From: CAVQCJ01 sp963849365
Lineage (GTDB): Bacteria > Actinomycetota > Actinomycetes > Prado026
Assembly (NCBI GenBank): GCA_963849365.1
Contig: CAWKHA010000004.1
Span: 310,001-374,000, forward strand
Length of the DNA stretch: 64,000 bases
Direction of reading: 5' to 3'
The position numbers and the translations under genes are program-made. Shown in pieces: positions 17,881 to 25,944 of the stretch (the first letter of the stretch is position 1; the number at the start of each line of letters is the position of its first letter). The notes beneath the pieces are model-generated. The model made no database searches. It had not been told where the DNA came from and saw nothing but the letters and a program-made list of their open reading frames with translations.

Positions 17881-18657
17881 TCACTTCGTCGCCGTGAGCC
17901 ACCCGAACTCGCTGGTGACCCTCACCCCGAGGCCAGGGACTTCGGCCTCCGCGAACGCATCGTTCAGGGCGTGTCTGAAACGGTCTTCGCCGACCTGCTC
18001 GAGCGCGGGGAACGACGGCCCTGCCGCTGCGGCGGCCCGGGTGAAGGTGTCCAGGTCGGGGAACTCGTTCGTCACCCGGACCGCGCCCCGATCGAGCACA
18101 CGCAGCCCCGCCGACTCCAGCAACGCCTCGGCCACGCCCGGTCGGCCCGTCCCGCCCTGGTCCAGGGTGGACTGGATGTGCGAAGGCGGACTGTTCTCGA
18201 CCACCGTGACGAAGTACGGCAGCAGGCCGAGCCGCTTGGGCGAACCCCAGAACGTCATGCCGAACCGGCCACCGGGCCTGAGTACGCGGGCCGCTTCGGC
18301 GGCTGCCTGCTCGCAGCCGGCCCAGATCGAGTTGAAGCTCGTCACCACATCGAACGCGGCGTCGTCCCACGGCAGCACGTCCATGTCGCCGACCCTCAGG
18401 TCCGCTTCCGGGGTGCGGGCCCGAGCGATCTCGAGCAGCGCCGCCGACGCATCGAGCCCGGCCACCAGCGCGCCGCGGTCGGCTGCGAGCCGCACGGCGA
18501 AGCCCGACCCGCAGCCGATGTCCAGCAGTGACATGCCGGCTGCCAGGCCGCACTCGTCGAACACCTTCTGGTTGGCCGGGCGGGAGTACGGCTCGAACAG
18601 GTAGGCCCACTCGGTGGCCCGAGCGCCCCACGCTTCCCCTGCCGATTCCCAGCCCAT
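17881..18657 (-). CDS. Class I SAM-dependent methyltransferase
   Basis: 258 residues; ATG with GGAG upstream. The SAM-binding motif I is LLDIGCGSGFAVRLA, followed by the acidic LVAGLDAS, motif GDMDVLPW and post-motif RVLRPGGRFGMTFWG. This is the UbiE/Methyltransf_11 type. The C-terminal half, including FTRAAAAAGPS, is variable and would set the substrate, which cannot be inferred. It stands 43 bp upstream of the sortase gene with its own ribosome site. Confidence 0.85.
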   Translation of the reverse strand: MGWESAGEAWGARATEWAYLFEPYSRPANQKVFDECGLAAGMSLLDIGCGSGFAVRLAADRGALVAGLDASAALLEIARARTPEADLRVGDMDVLPWDDAAFDVVTSFNSIWAGCEQAAAEAARVLRPGGRFGMTFWGSPKRLGLLPYFVTVVENSPPSHIQSTLDQGGTGRPGVAEALLESAGLRVLDRGAVRVTNEFPDLDTFTRAAAAAGPSFPALEQVGEDRFRHALNDAFAEAEVPGLGVRVTSEFGWLTATK

Positions 18658-18752
18658 GCCAGCTCCTGCCCAGCCGTGCCGGACGGCGTCGCTCCCGGCG
18701 CCCGGCGCGTACCAGCGATCGTAGGATCCCGGCGGTCAGCTCGGGAGTCGGG

Positions 18753-19133
18753 ATGGCGTTCCCCGCCGCGAGGGTGGAGTCTGCTGACGTGGCGGAGCAG
18801 GCAGGACGGTTGGACGAGTTCGAGGGCGGTGCGGTCAAGGCCGTCGGAGCCTACGCCGTCGGGGTCAGCAACGGGCAGCCGTTCGCCGTGTCCCGTCGCT
18901 GCCGCCACCTGGGTGCCGATCTCGCCGGGGGTCACGTCGACGAGGACGGCCGGCTGGTCTGCCCATGGCACGGTTCCAGGTATGACGTCGGCTCGGGGCG
19001 GATGGTGCGCGGGCCGCAGGGGATCTTCGCGAAGATTCCCGGGCTCGACTGGGCGTTCGAGACCCTGACACGGGTCGTCCCGCTCAGGCGCGGCCACGTC
19101 TCGGAACGCGACGGCTGCCTGTTCGTGGAGTGA
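18753..19133 (+). CDS. Small Rieske [2Fe-2S] protein
   Basis: 126 residues; ATG with GGGAG upstream and TAGGAT about 25 nt before the start as a possible -10. Cluster ligands are clear: RRCRHLGADL (Cys-x-His) and, 17 residues on, LVCPWHGSRYDV (Cys-x-x-His). There is no membrane anchor and no oxygenase domain, so it is a ferredoxin-like electron carrier of the dioxygenase-ferredoxin class, or an isolated Rieske domain acting with an unlinked partner. No oxygenase gene is adjacent. Confidence 0.85.
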   Translation: MAFPAARVESADVAEQAGRLDEFEGGAVKAVGAYAVGVSNGQPFAVSRRCRHLGADLAGGHVDEDGRLVCPWHGSRYDVGSGRMVRGPQGIFAKIPGLDWAFETLTRVVPLRRGHVSERDGCLFVE

Positions 19134-19140
19134 GGCTCGC

Positions 19141-19731
19141 CTACGCGAGCACGCGCTGCATCCGGACCTCGACCGGCAGGCCGTCGACGGGCAGCGTCTG
19201 GCGTTCGCCGTCGAGCGTCCAGCCGTGCCGCTCGTAGAACCGCAGCGCCCGCGAGTTCTCGGCGAGCACCCACAGGCGGGCCAGCGGCCAGCCGTCGTCG
19301 GTCAGCGCGCGCAGCGACGCTTGCATCAGCTCGTCCGCCAGGCCCGAACCCCAATGGCCGGGGTGAAGGTAGAAGGCGTAGATCTCGCCCACCGTCCCCG
19401 GTTCAGCCCAGTCGACGACCTCCATCGCCTCGTCGAGAGAGACCGATCGGTACGGACCGAGACTGCAGAACCCTGCGACCGCCGGCCGGCCGTCGCCGGC
19501 GGCCTCCACCACGAGGGTGCGACGCAGGCCCGTCTGCGCAGGCAGCAGTGACTCCCACATCGTGGTGTCCCGGACCACCGACATCGAGTCGAGGTGCGAC
19601 GCCGCGACGATCCCGTCGTAGCCCACCTGCCAGCCACGGACCCGGGCCTCCGCGAGCGCCTGCTCGTCCCCGGAGCGTGCTGCTCGGACGGTCACGAGCG
19701 CCATCGTCCCCCGCGACGGCTCAGCCCACAT
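19141..19731 (-). CDS. GNAT-family N-acetyltransferase
   Basis: 196 residues from ATG 19731, which overlaps the preceding gene by 11 bp and has AGGAGGGG upstream; ATG 19704 is possible but its G-rich tract is only 2 nt away. The GNAT core has VTVRAARSGDEQALAEAR, acceptor strand EIYAFYLHPGHWGSGLADELM (pyrophosphate-binding loop, a relaxed Q/RxxGxG/A) and ENSRALRFYERHGW. It would acetylate an amine using acetyl-CoA; the substrate is unknown. Confidence 0.82.
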   Translation of the reverse strand: MWAEPSRGTMALVTVRAARSGDEQALAEARVRGWQVGYDGIVAASHLDSMSVVRDTTMWESLLPAQTGLRRTLVVEAAGDGRPAVAGFCSLGPYRSVSLDEAMEVVDWAEPGTVGEIYAFYLHPGHWGSGLADELMQASLRALTDDGWPLARLWVLAENSRALRFYERHGWTLDGERQTLPVDGLPVEVRMQRVLA

Positions 19732-20092
19732 CTCGATTCCGTCCCCTCCTGATCTCGCGTTGCCGGGCTTCGACCAACAGCCTGACCAGACCCGCCGGCA
19801 GCGACGCGTCGTTGGCGAACTGGACGGAACCCTTCGCGGTCACGAACCCACCGAGCTCGCTCGCGAGCTCAGTGGTGATCGATCCGCTCATGGGGAAGTA
19901 GGTGCAGTGGTTCTTGTACCAGCCGAACCCGGCCACGCCCTTCCCCTCGACCTTGAAACAGGGGACGCCGTAGGCGATGCCCTGCTCCGCGTCGGGGAGC
20001 AGGGCGGCGATCGTCTTCCGCATGCTGGTGAGTGTCGACCGCTGCGGTTCGGGCACCGCCTCGAGGTACTCGTCCACGTCGCGCGCGGCCAC
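19721..20092 (-). CDS. DUF1801 (YdhG-like) protein
   Basis: 123 residues. GTG 20092 is chosen because GGAGGA lies 6 nt upstream; the in-frame ATG at 20107 overlaps that site. The sequence has the family signature: VDEYLEAVPEPQRSTLTSMRKTI, EQGIAYGVPCFKVEGKGVAGFGWYK, SLPAGLVRLLVEARQREIR. These small iron-chaperone/frataxin-like-fold proteins have no well-defined activity. Translationally coupled to the GNAT gene. Confidence 0.8.
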   Translation of the reverse strand: MAARDVDEYLEAVPEPQRSTLTSMRKTIAALLPDAEQGIAYGVPCFKVEGKGVAGFGWYKNHCTYFPMSGSITTELASELGGFVTAKGSVQFANDASLPAGLVRLLVEARQREIRRGRNRDVG

Positions 20093-20159
20093 AGCGGCTC
20101 CTCCCATCCGCAGTCGACGGGGACAGGATGCCGGATACAGCGGCTGGGAGGCAGTCTGC

Positions 20160-21359
20160 TCAGAGGATCCGTCCGATGACCGGCACCCTGCTGATGAGGA
20201 GCCAGGCGAGCGCGAACGATCCCGCGACACCGGCGCCGCTCACGATGAGCGCCTTCACCTCCGCCGGTAGCGGCAACGGCCGCAGCGCGACGGCGAGCCC
20301 CAGGAGAACCAAGCCCTGCAGGATGAACGCGCCGTAGGCGCTACGGCTGACAGCAGGGCGGGTCCACCGGAAGGGTCGGTCGAGGTGGCGCTGCCCGACG
20401 GCGAGCAGCCACAGGGGTCCGAACACGCTCAACGTGCTCTCGAAAGCTGCGAACACCAGCGGTTGCCATCCCCAGCCGCCAGTCCACACGTCGAAATCCC
20501 CGCCAAGCGTCGCGCCGAAGGCTGCGATGACTCCGAAGGTACCGACCGCCGCCAGTGTCGCGGTGCGGCTCTGCCGGCGCAGCCGATCAGGAACAGCTGT
20601 CAGCCAACCCTTCCCGTACGCAGCGACGCCCAGCCCGAACAAGGCGATGCAGGCCGGCCACTGGGGCAGGTGCAAGTCGACGAGCTTGTTGTCGCTCTCG
20701 AGCGGGAGCACCAGTCGGACCAGGAACGACGTGACGGCGACCGCAGCGGCGAGCACGAGCAGGCCGCCCGCACCGACCTCCCCCCGCCACAGCCGACCGG
20801 TGTCGCCCCGGTGCGCCCGGACCCAGCCCGCGTACGCCAGCGAGAAGACCAGCAGCGCGCCGACGAACCAGAGCACTCCGGTGTCCAGACTCCCCTCGGC
20901 ACGCAGGTAGACCCACAGACCGGGCACCGTTCCCAGCCAGCGGAACAACCCGTACTCCAGCAAGGGCCACACCAGCAGGCCGAACACCGCGAACGGCACA
21001 CCCAGACGCAGCAGGCGGTCCCGCACGTATGCCGCTGTGCCTTTGCGCTGCAGCGACGGCGGGGTCAGCAGGCCGGCGATCAGGAAGAGCAGCGGGATCA
21101 TGAACAGCAAGAAGGGGGCGGCCACCACGAACAGGACGATCACCGTCATCGTCGACAGCGTGGCCTCCCGCACATCGGCGTAGGACCACCAGTCGAACTC
21201 CGAGTACCCAAGGACGGCATGCCCCGCGATGATCGCGGCGATCAGCAGGACCTTGATGTTGTCCAGGTAGAGCCGACGTCTCGACGCCCACAACTCCACC
21301 GAGAGACCGTGCCCACCGGGCGCGGACCCACGAGCAGAGCCCTGAGCCCCTGTCGCCAC
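20160..21359 (-). CDS. Acyltransferase family 3 (OafA-like) integral membrane protein
   Basis: 399 residues; GTG 21359 with GGGA upstream, although the precise start is uncertain. After RRLYLDNIKVLLIAAIIAGHAVLGY, the Asp/His pair of acyltransferase 3 proteins, about ten hydrophobic segments follow, including IPLLFLIAGLL and LWFVGALLVF. Members O-acylate cell-surface sugars, lipids or antibiotics using cytoplasmic acyl donors. No polysaccharide cluster is adjacent, so the target is unknown. Confidence 0.82.
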   Translation of the reverse strand: MATGAQGSARGSAPGGHGLSVELWASRRRLYLDNIKVLLIAAIIAGHAVLGYSEFDWWSYADVREATLSTMTVIVLFVVAAPFLLFMIPLLFLIAGLLTPPSLQRKGTAAYVRDRLLRLGVPFAVFGLLVWPLLEYGLFRWLGTVPGLWVYLRAEGSLDTGVLWFVGALLVFSLAYAGWVRAHRGDTGRLWRGEVGAGGLLVLAAAVAVTSFLVRLVLPLESDNKLVDLHLPQWPACIALFGLGVAAYGKGWLTAVPDRLRRQSRTATLAAVGTFGVIAAFGATLGGDFDVWTGGWGWQPLVFAAFESTLSVFGPLWLLAVGQRHLDRPFRWTRPAVSRSAYGAFILQGLVLLGLAVALRPLPLPAEVKALIVSGAGVAGSFALAWLLISRVPVIGRIL

Positions 21360-21438
21360 GGTCCCAGACTGGGGCCTGCCGCCCGCGGCCCCAAGAGTCG
21401 AAGGTCCCCGCTGGCCGGCGCGCCCGGCCTCAGGGCTG

Positions 21439-21891
21439 TCAGGAAGGCTCGGTGCGCAGGAACGAGTAGCCGACGAGGTCGTGCCGTCCGTCGGCGCGGC
21501 CCTGCGCCGAGCGCAGCACTCCTTCGCGCGCGAAGCCTGCCTTCTCCAGGGAGCGCTGCTCGGCAACGTTCTCGACATCGGTGGTGGCCTCGATCCTGGC
21601 GACGTCCGTCGTCGCGAACAGGTGCTCGACCAGGAGTCGTTGCGCCTTCGACCCGATCCCCCGTCCGCGCACGGACACGGCGAGGGAGATGCCGATGTTC
21701 CACGCGCGCGACGCGGCGTTGGGCCCGTACCAGACCGAGTGCCAGCTGACGTCCCCGACGGCGACCCCGTCCTCCTCGACCACGAGCCGGCCCAGGTCGG
21801 GCGGGCGCGGGGCGTCGCGCTCGCCCCAGTCGTCCCAGACCGAGCTCGAGTCGACCAGCTCCTCGCCCTCGCGCTGCTCGCGCAGTGTCAC
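21439..21891 (-). CDS. GNAT-family N-acetyltransferase (RimJ/RimL-like)
   Basis: 150 residues from GTG 21891, 9 nt after the PH-domain gene stop. Core motifs: WNIGISLAVSVRGRGIGSKAQRLLVEHLF (R/QxxGxG/A acetyl-CoA loop) and ENVAEQRSLEKAGFAREGVLR, typical of RimJ/RimL-type enzymes that acetylate protein N-termini or small amines. It is likely co-transcribed with the PH-domain protein. Confidence 0.82.
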   Translation of the reverse strand: MTLREQREGEELVDSSSVWDDWGERDAPRPPDLGRLVVEEDGVAVGDVSWHSVWYGPNAASRAWNIGISLAVSVRGRGIGSKAQRLLVEHLFATTDVARIEATTDVENVAEQRSLEKAGFAREGVLRSAQGRADGRHDLVGYSFLRTEPS

Positions 21892-21899
21892 GCGACCGC

Positions 21900-22520
21900 T
21901 CAAAGCAGCACCAGCGCCACCAGGGCCAGTGCAACCCCGAGGCCGAGCGCGGCCAGAGCGTCCGGGGCCCACTGCGTCGTGACCGCCTCCGGCTGCCCGG
22001 GCTGTACGGCACCGGCATAGCCGCGGCCGTGGCGGTCGCGCATCTCCACCAGCCGCCGCGCCAGCGCCTGCGCGCGGGGCTCGCCCGACTTCGGCTGCCA
22101 GCCCTGGTCCGGGTTCCTGGCCGGCAGCATCCCGCCGGTCGTCGTCGCCGAGCTCAGCATGGACGGGGGCGGCCGTCGGCGCGGCACGGCGAAGCAGCGC
22201 ACGTAGTCCTCCCCCGAGCGCACCCGCAGGACGTCGACCACGTCGACGTCGCTGACGGCCGCCCACGGCACCACAGTCGTGCGCAGCGGGTTGCGCACCT
22301 CCAGCCCGGCCGGTCCCTCCAAGACGGCGGGCCGGACGCCCAGCACGTAAGCCAGCGGAAGCAGGAGCAGCAACAGGCAGGTGGCCGCGCCGTAGGACCC
22401 GAGCTGACCGCGGCGCCAGGCGTCCACCACGACGAGCAGGACGACGGCCCCCAGCACGAGCGCGACCATCCGCCCGGTGGTCAGCCGGTGGACCGCGAAC
22501 GGCGTGGGTGCAACAGCCAT
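21900..22520 (-). CDS. PH-domain (bPH-like) membrane protein
   Basis: 206 residues. Two membrane segments at about 18-35 and 43-62 are followed by a bacterial PH-like beta domain (GLEVRNPLRTTVVPWAAVSDVDVV, DYVRCFAVPRR), a polar linker, and a third C-terminal membrane segment. This is the DUF2581/PH_6-type architecture common in actinobacteria, with no established function. The start ATG lacks an obvious ribosome site. Confidence 0.75.
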   Translation of the reverse strand: MAVAPTPFAVHRLTTGRMVALVLGAVVLLVVVDAWRRGQLGSYGAATCLLLLLLPLAYVLGVRPAVLEGPAGLEVRNPLRTTVVPWAAVSDVDVVDVLRVRSGEDYVRCFAVPRRRPPPSMLSSATTTGGMLPARNPDQGWQPKSGEPRAQALARRLVEMRDRHGRGYAGAVQPGQPEAVTTQWAPDALAALGLGVALALVALVLL

Positions 22521-22609
22521 GGAGGCATTCTGCCTCGTCCGGCGCGGCAGCCGTTGTCGCACGATCTTCGCCTGTCGGCCCGGTCGCGCGACGAGACTAG
22601 GATCGCTGG

Positions 22610-23578
22610 ATGACCAGCACGGCGACGGCGCCGCGCCCGCTCGGCGAGGTGACCGGCTCGCAGGCGGCACTGCGGCGCTTCCTGCACGGGCTGCCCGGCG
22701 TCGACCAGGTGGGCGCGCAGGCCCGCGCGGCCGACCTCGCCACCCGCTCGATCAAGACCACCGCGAAGGCCTACGCCCTCGACCTGGCCGTCCGCATGAT
22801 CGACCTCACGACGCTGGAGGGCATGGACACGGTCGGCAAGGTCCGCGCCCTGTGCGCGAAGGCCGTCCGGCCCGACCCCACCGACCCGACCGCCCCGGCG
22901 GTCGCCGCCGTGTGTGTCTACAACGACCTCGTGGGAGTCGCCAAGGAGGCGCTGGCCGGCAGCGGGGTGAAGGTGGCGGCGGTGACGACCGCGTTCCCGT
23001 CCGGCCGCGCCGAGATGCACGTGAAGCTCGCCGACACCCGTGACGCGGTGGCCGCGGGCGCGGACGAGGTCGACATGGTCATCGACCGCGGCGCGTTCCT
23101 GGAGGGTCGCTACCTCCAGGTGCACGACGAGATCGTGGCCGTGCGCGCGGCCTGCGGCGATGGTCCGGACCGCGCGCACCTGAAGGTGATCCTGGAGACC
23201 GGCGAGCTGCAGACGTACGACAACGTCCGGCGCGCGTCCTGGCTGGCCATGCTCGCCGGCGCGGACTTCATCAAGACCTCGACCGGCAAGATCCAGCCGG
23301 CGGCGACCCCGCCGGTGGTGCTGGTGATGCTCGAGGCGGTGCGCGACTGGCGGGAGGCGACCGGCCACCAGGTCGGCGTGAAGCCGGCCGGCGGCATCCG
23401 GACGGCCAAGGAGGCGATCCGCAACCTGGTGATGGTGAAGGAGGTGGCCGGCCCGGACTGGCTCGACCCGGACTACTTCCGCTTCGGCGCCTCGAGCCTC
23501 CTCAACGACCTGCTGATGCAGCGCGCCTGGCTCGCCACCGGCCGCTACAGCAGCCCCGACTACTTCACCCTGGACTGA
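22610..23578 (+). CDS. deoC: Deoxyribose-phosphate aldolase
   Basis: 322 residues. It is a TIM-barrel class I aldolase; Lys222 in ADFIKTSTGK forms the Schiff base and Lys258 in GVKPAGGIR is the second active-site Lys. It cleaves 2-deoxyribose-5-phosphate to glyceraldehyde-3-phosphate and acetaldehyde. No ribosome site; TAGGAT 6 nt before the ATG (22598-22603) indicates a leaderless mRNA. It is followed 3 nt later by an aldehyde dehydrogenase gene that could oxidise the acetaldehyde. It belongs functionally with punA, deoA and cdd. Confidence 0.94.
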   Translation: MTSTATAPRPLGEVTGSQAALRRFLHGLPGVDQVGAQARAADLATRSIKTTAKAYALDLAVRMIDLTTLEGMDTVGKVRALCAKAVRPDPTDPTAPAVAAVCVYNDLVGVAKEALAGSGVKVAAVTTAFPSGRAEMHVKLADTRDAVAAGADEVDMVIDRGAFLEGRYLQVHDEIVAVRAACGDGPDRAHLKVILETGELQTYDNVRRASWLAMLAGADFIKTSTGKIQPAATPPVVLVMLEAVRDWREATGHQVGVKPAGGIRTAKEAIRNLVMVKEVAGPDWLDPDYFRFGASSLLNDLLMQRAWLATGRYSSPDYFTLD

Positions 23579-23581
23579 CCG

Positions 23582-25018
23582 ATGCCCACGGAGTTCACGT
23601 ACGCCCCGGCGCCGGAGTCGCGCGCCGTCGTGAAGCTGCGCTCGTCGTACGGGCTGTTCATCGACGGGGCGTTCGTCGACCCCGCCGACGGTGGCGCGTT
23701 CAAGACGGTCAACCCGGCCACGGAGGAGGTCCTGGCCGAGGTCGCCGAGGCCGCCGCCGCCGACGTCGACCGCGCCGTGGCGGCGGCCCGCCGCGCCTAC
23801 ACGCGCACGTGGTCGCGGATGTCGGGGCGCGAGCGCGGGAAGTACCTCTTCCGGATCGCCCGCATCATCCAGGAGCGGTCGCGCGAGCTGGCGGTGCTGG
23901 AGACCCTCGACAACGGCAAGCCCATCAAGGAGTCGCGCGACGTCGACATCCCGCTGGTGGCCGCGCACTTCTTCCACTACGCGGGGTGGGCGGACAAGCT
24001 CGGGTACGCCGGCCTCGGGCCCGACCCCAAGGCGCTGGGCGTGTGCGCGCAGGTCATCCCGTGGAACTTCCCGCTGCTCATGCTGGCCTGGAAGATCGCA
24101 CCGGCGCTCGCCGCCGGCAACACCGTCGTCCTGAAGCCGGCCGAGACCACGCCGCTGTCGGCGCTGGTGTTCGCCGACATCTGCCGGCAGGCCGAGCTGC
24201 CGCCGGGCGTGGTGAACATCGTCACCGGCGCCGGTGCCACCGGCCAGGCGCTGGTCGAGCACCAGGACGTCGACAAGGTGGCGTTCACCGGCTCGACCGA
24301 GGTCGGCAAGGCCATCGCCCGTGCGGTCGCCGGCACCCGCAAGAAGGTCACGCTGGAGCTCGGCGGCAAGGCCGCCAACGTCGTGTTCGACGACGCACCG
24401 CTGGACCAGGCCGTGGAGGGGATCATCCGCGGGGTGTTCTTCAACCAGGGCCACGTCTGCTGCGCCGGTACCCGCCTGCTCGTCCAGGAGTCGGTCGCCG
24501 ACGAGCTGCAGCGCAAGCTGCGCCGGCGGATGTCGACGCTGCGGCTGGGCGACCCGCTCGACAAGAACACCGACATCGGCGCGATCAACTCGGCCGTGCA
24601 GCTGGAGCGCATCCGAGACATGGCCGCCGTCGGCGAGGCCGAAGGGGCGCAGCGGTGGTCGCCTCCGTGCGAGCTGCCCGCCCACGGGTTCTGGTTCGCA
24701 CCGACGATCTTCACCGGGGTGACCCAGGCGCACCGGATCGCGCGCGAGGAGATCTTCGGGCCGGTCCTGTCGATCCTGACGTTCCGGACGCCGAAGGAGG
24801 CCGTGGAGAAGGCCAACAACACTCCGTACGGGCTGTCCGCCGGCGTCTGGACCGAGAAGGGCTCGCGGATCCTCTGGATGGCGAACCAGCTGCGGGCCGG
24901 CGTGGTGTGGGCCAACACCTTCAACCAGTTCGACCCGTCGTCGCCCTTCGGCGGCTACAAGGAGAGCGGCTACGGCCGCGAAGGCGGCCGGCACGGGCTG
25001 GAGGCGTACCTCGCATGA
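23582..25018 (+). CDS. NAD(P)-dependent aldehyde dehydrogenase
   Basis: 478 residues, full length. It has the N-terminal cofactor domain with IPWNFPLLM and TVVLKPAETTP, general base Glu259 in TLELGGKAAN, catalytic Cys293 in NQGHVCCAGTR, and C-terminal EEIFGPVLSI and SPFGGYKESGYGREGG. Immediately downstream of deoC, so acetaldehyde from deoxyribose-5-phosphate is a likely substrate (inference). Its stop overlaps the next aldehyde dehydrogenase-like gene by 4 bp (ATGA). Confidence 0.93.
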   Translation: MPTEFTYAPAPESRAVVKLRSSYGLFIDGAFVDPADGGAFKTVNPATEEVLAEVAEAAAADVDRAVAAARRAYTRTWSRMSGRERGKYLFRIARIIQERSRELAVLETLDNGKPIKESRDVDIPLVAAHFFHYAGWADKLGYAGLGPDPKALGVCAQVIPWNFPLLMLAWKIAPALAAGNTVVLKPAETTPLSALVFADICRQAELPPGVVNIVTGAGATGQALVEHQDVDKVAFTGSTEVGKAIARAVAGTRKKVTLELGGKAANVVFDDAPLDQAVEGIIRGVFFNQGHVCCAGTRLLVQESVADELQRKLRRRMSTLRLGDPLDKNTDIGAINSAVQLERIRDMAAVGEAEGAQRWSPPCELPAHGFWFAPTIFTGVTQAHRIAREEIFGPVLSILTFRTPKEAVEKANNTPYGLSAGVWTEKGSRILWMANQLRAGVVWANTFNQFDPSSPFGGYKESGYGREGGRHGLEAYLA

Positions 25019-25881
25019 GCAGGCTCGCGGTGCGCAAGACGTACAAGCTCTTCATCGGCGGGGCGTTCCCCCGTTCGGAGAGCGGCCGCTCCTACGAGGT
25101 CACCGACGCGCGCGGCACCTTCCTCGGCAACGTCGCGAAGGCCTCCCGCAAGGACGCCCGGGACGCCGTGGTCGCCGCTCGGGCTGCGTTCCCTGGCTGG
25201 TCGGGCGCGACCGCGTACAACCGCGGCCAGGTCCTCTACCGGGTGGCCGAGGTGATGGAGGGCCGCCGCGACCAGCTGGCCGACGAGGTCGCAGCGGCGG
25301 AGGGGTCGAGCCGGCGGCAGGCGGAGCGGGTGGTCGACGTGGCCGTGGACCGCTGGGTCTGGTACGCGGGCTGGACCGACAAGCTCGCCCAGGTCGTGGG
25401 CGGCACCAACCCGGTGGCCGGACCGTTCTTCGACTTCTCGGTCCCGGAGCCCACCGGCGTGGTCGCCGTCGTCGCCCCGCAGGACTCGGCGCTGCTCGGG
25501 CTCGTGTCCGTCCTCGCGCCGGTCATCGCCACCGGCAACACCGCCGCGGTGCTCGCCGCACAGGACCGGCCGGTGCCCGCGGTGACGCTCGCAGAGATCC
25601 TGGCCACCTCCGACGTACCGGGCGGGGTCGTCAACCTGCTGACCGGCGACCCGGCCGAGGTCGCCCCCTGGCTGGCTTCGCACATGGACGTCAACGCGAT
25701 CGACCTCACCGGCTGTACCGACCCCGGGGCGGCAGCGGATCTGGAGCGGGCCGCCGCGGACAACCTCAAGCGGGTCCGCCGCCCTGACGTCGAGCCGCCG
25801 GACTGGACGGCCGACCCCGGGCTCGGCCGCCTGACCGCGTTCCTGGAGACCAAGACCGTGTGGCACCCGATCGGTCTCTAG
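25015..25881 (+). CDS. Truncated aldehyde dehydrogenase-like protein lacking the catalytic domain
   Basis: 288 residues. Residues 1-210 follow the aldehyde dehydrogenase cofactor domain (YKLFIGGAFPRSESGRSYEV, WVWYAGWTDKL, VPGGVVNLLTGDPAEV). The protein ends where the catalytic half should begin: there is no Glu-LGG base and no catalytic Cys. Even the usual LKPxExxP lysine is replaced (AVLAAQDRPVPA). The frame is intact and translation is coupled to the full-length enzyme by an ATGA overlap, so it looks like a maintained pseudoenzyme or partner subunit rather than decay. Confidence 0.8.
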   Translation: MSRLAVRKTYKLFIGGAFPRSESGRSYEVTDARGTFLGNVAKASRKDARDAVVAARAAFPGWSGATAYNRGQVLYRVAEVMEGRRDQLADEVAAAEGSSRRQAERVVDVAVDRWVWYAGWTDKLAQVVGGTNPVAGPFFDFSVPEPTGVVAVVAPQDSALLGLVSVLAPVIATGNTAAVLAAQDRPVPAVTLAEILATSDVPGGVVNLLTGDPAEVAPWLASHMDVNAIDLTGCTDPGAAADLERAAADNLKRVRRPDVEPPDWTADPGLGRLTAFLETKTVWHPIGL

Positions 25882-25944
25882 GTCGACCCGTGCCGCGCCA
25901 GCACGCGGCGACCCGACCCAGCGCCCTGCCCTAGCCTGTGCGGC

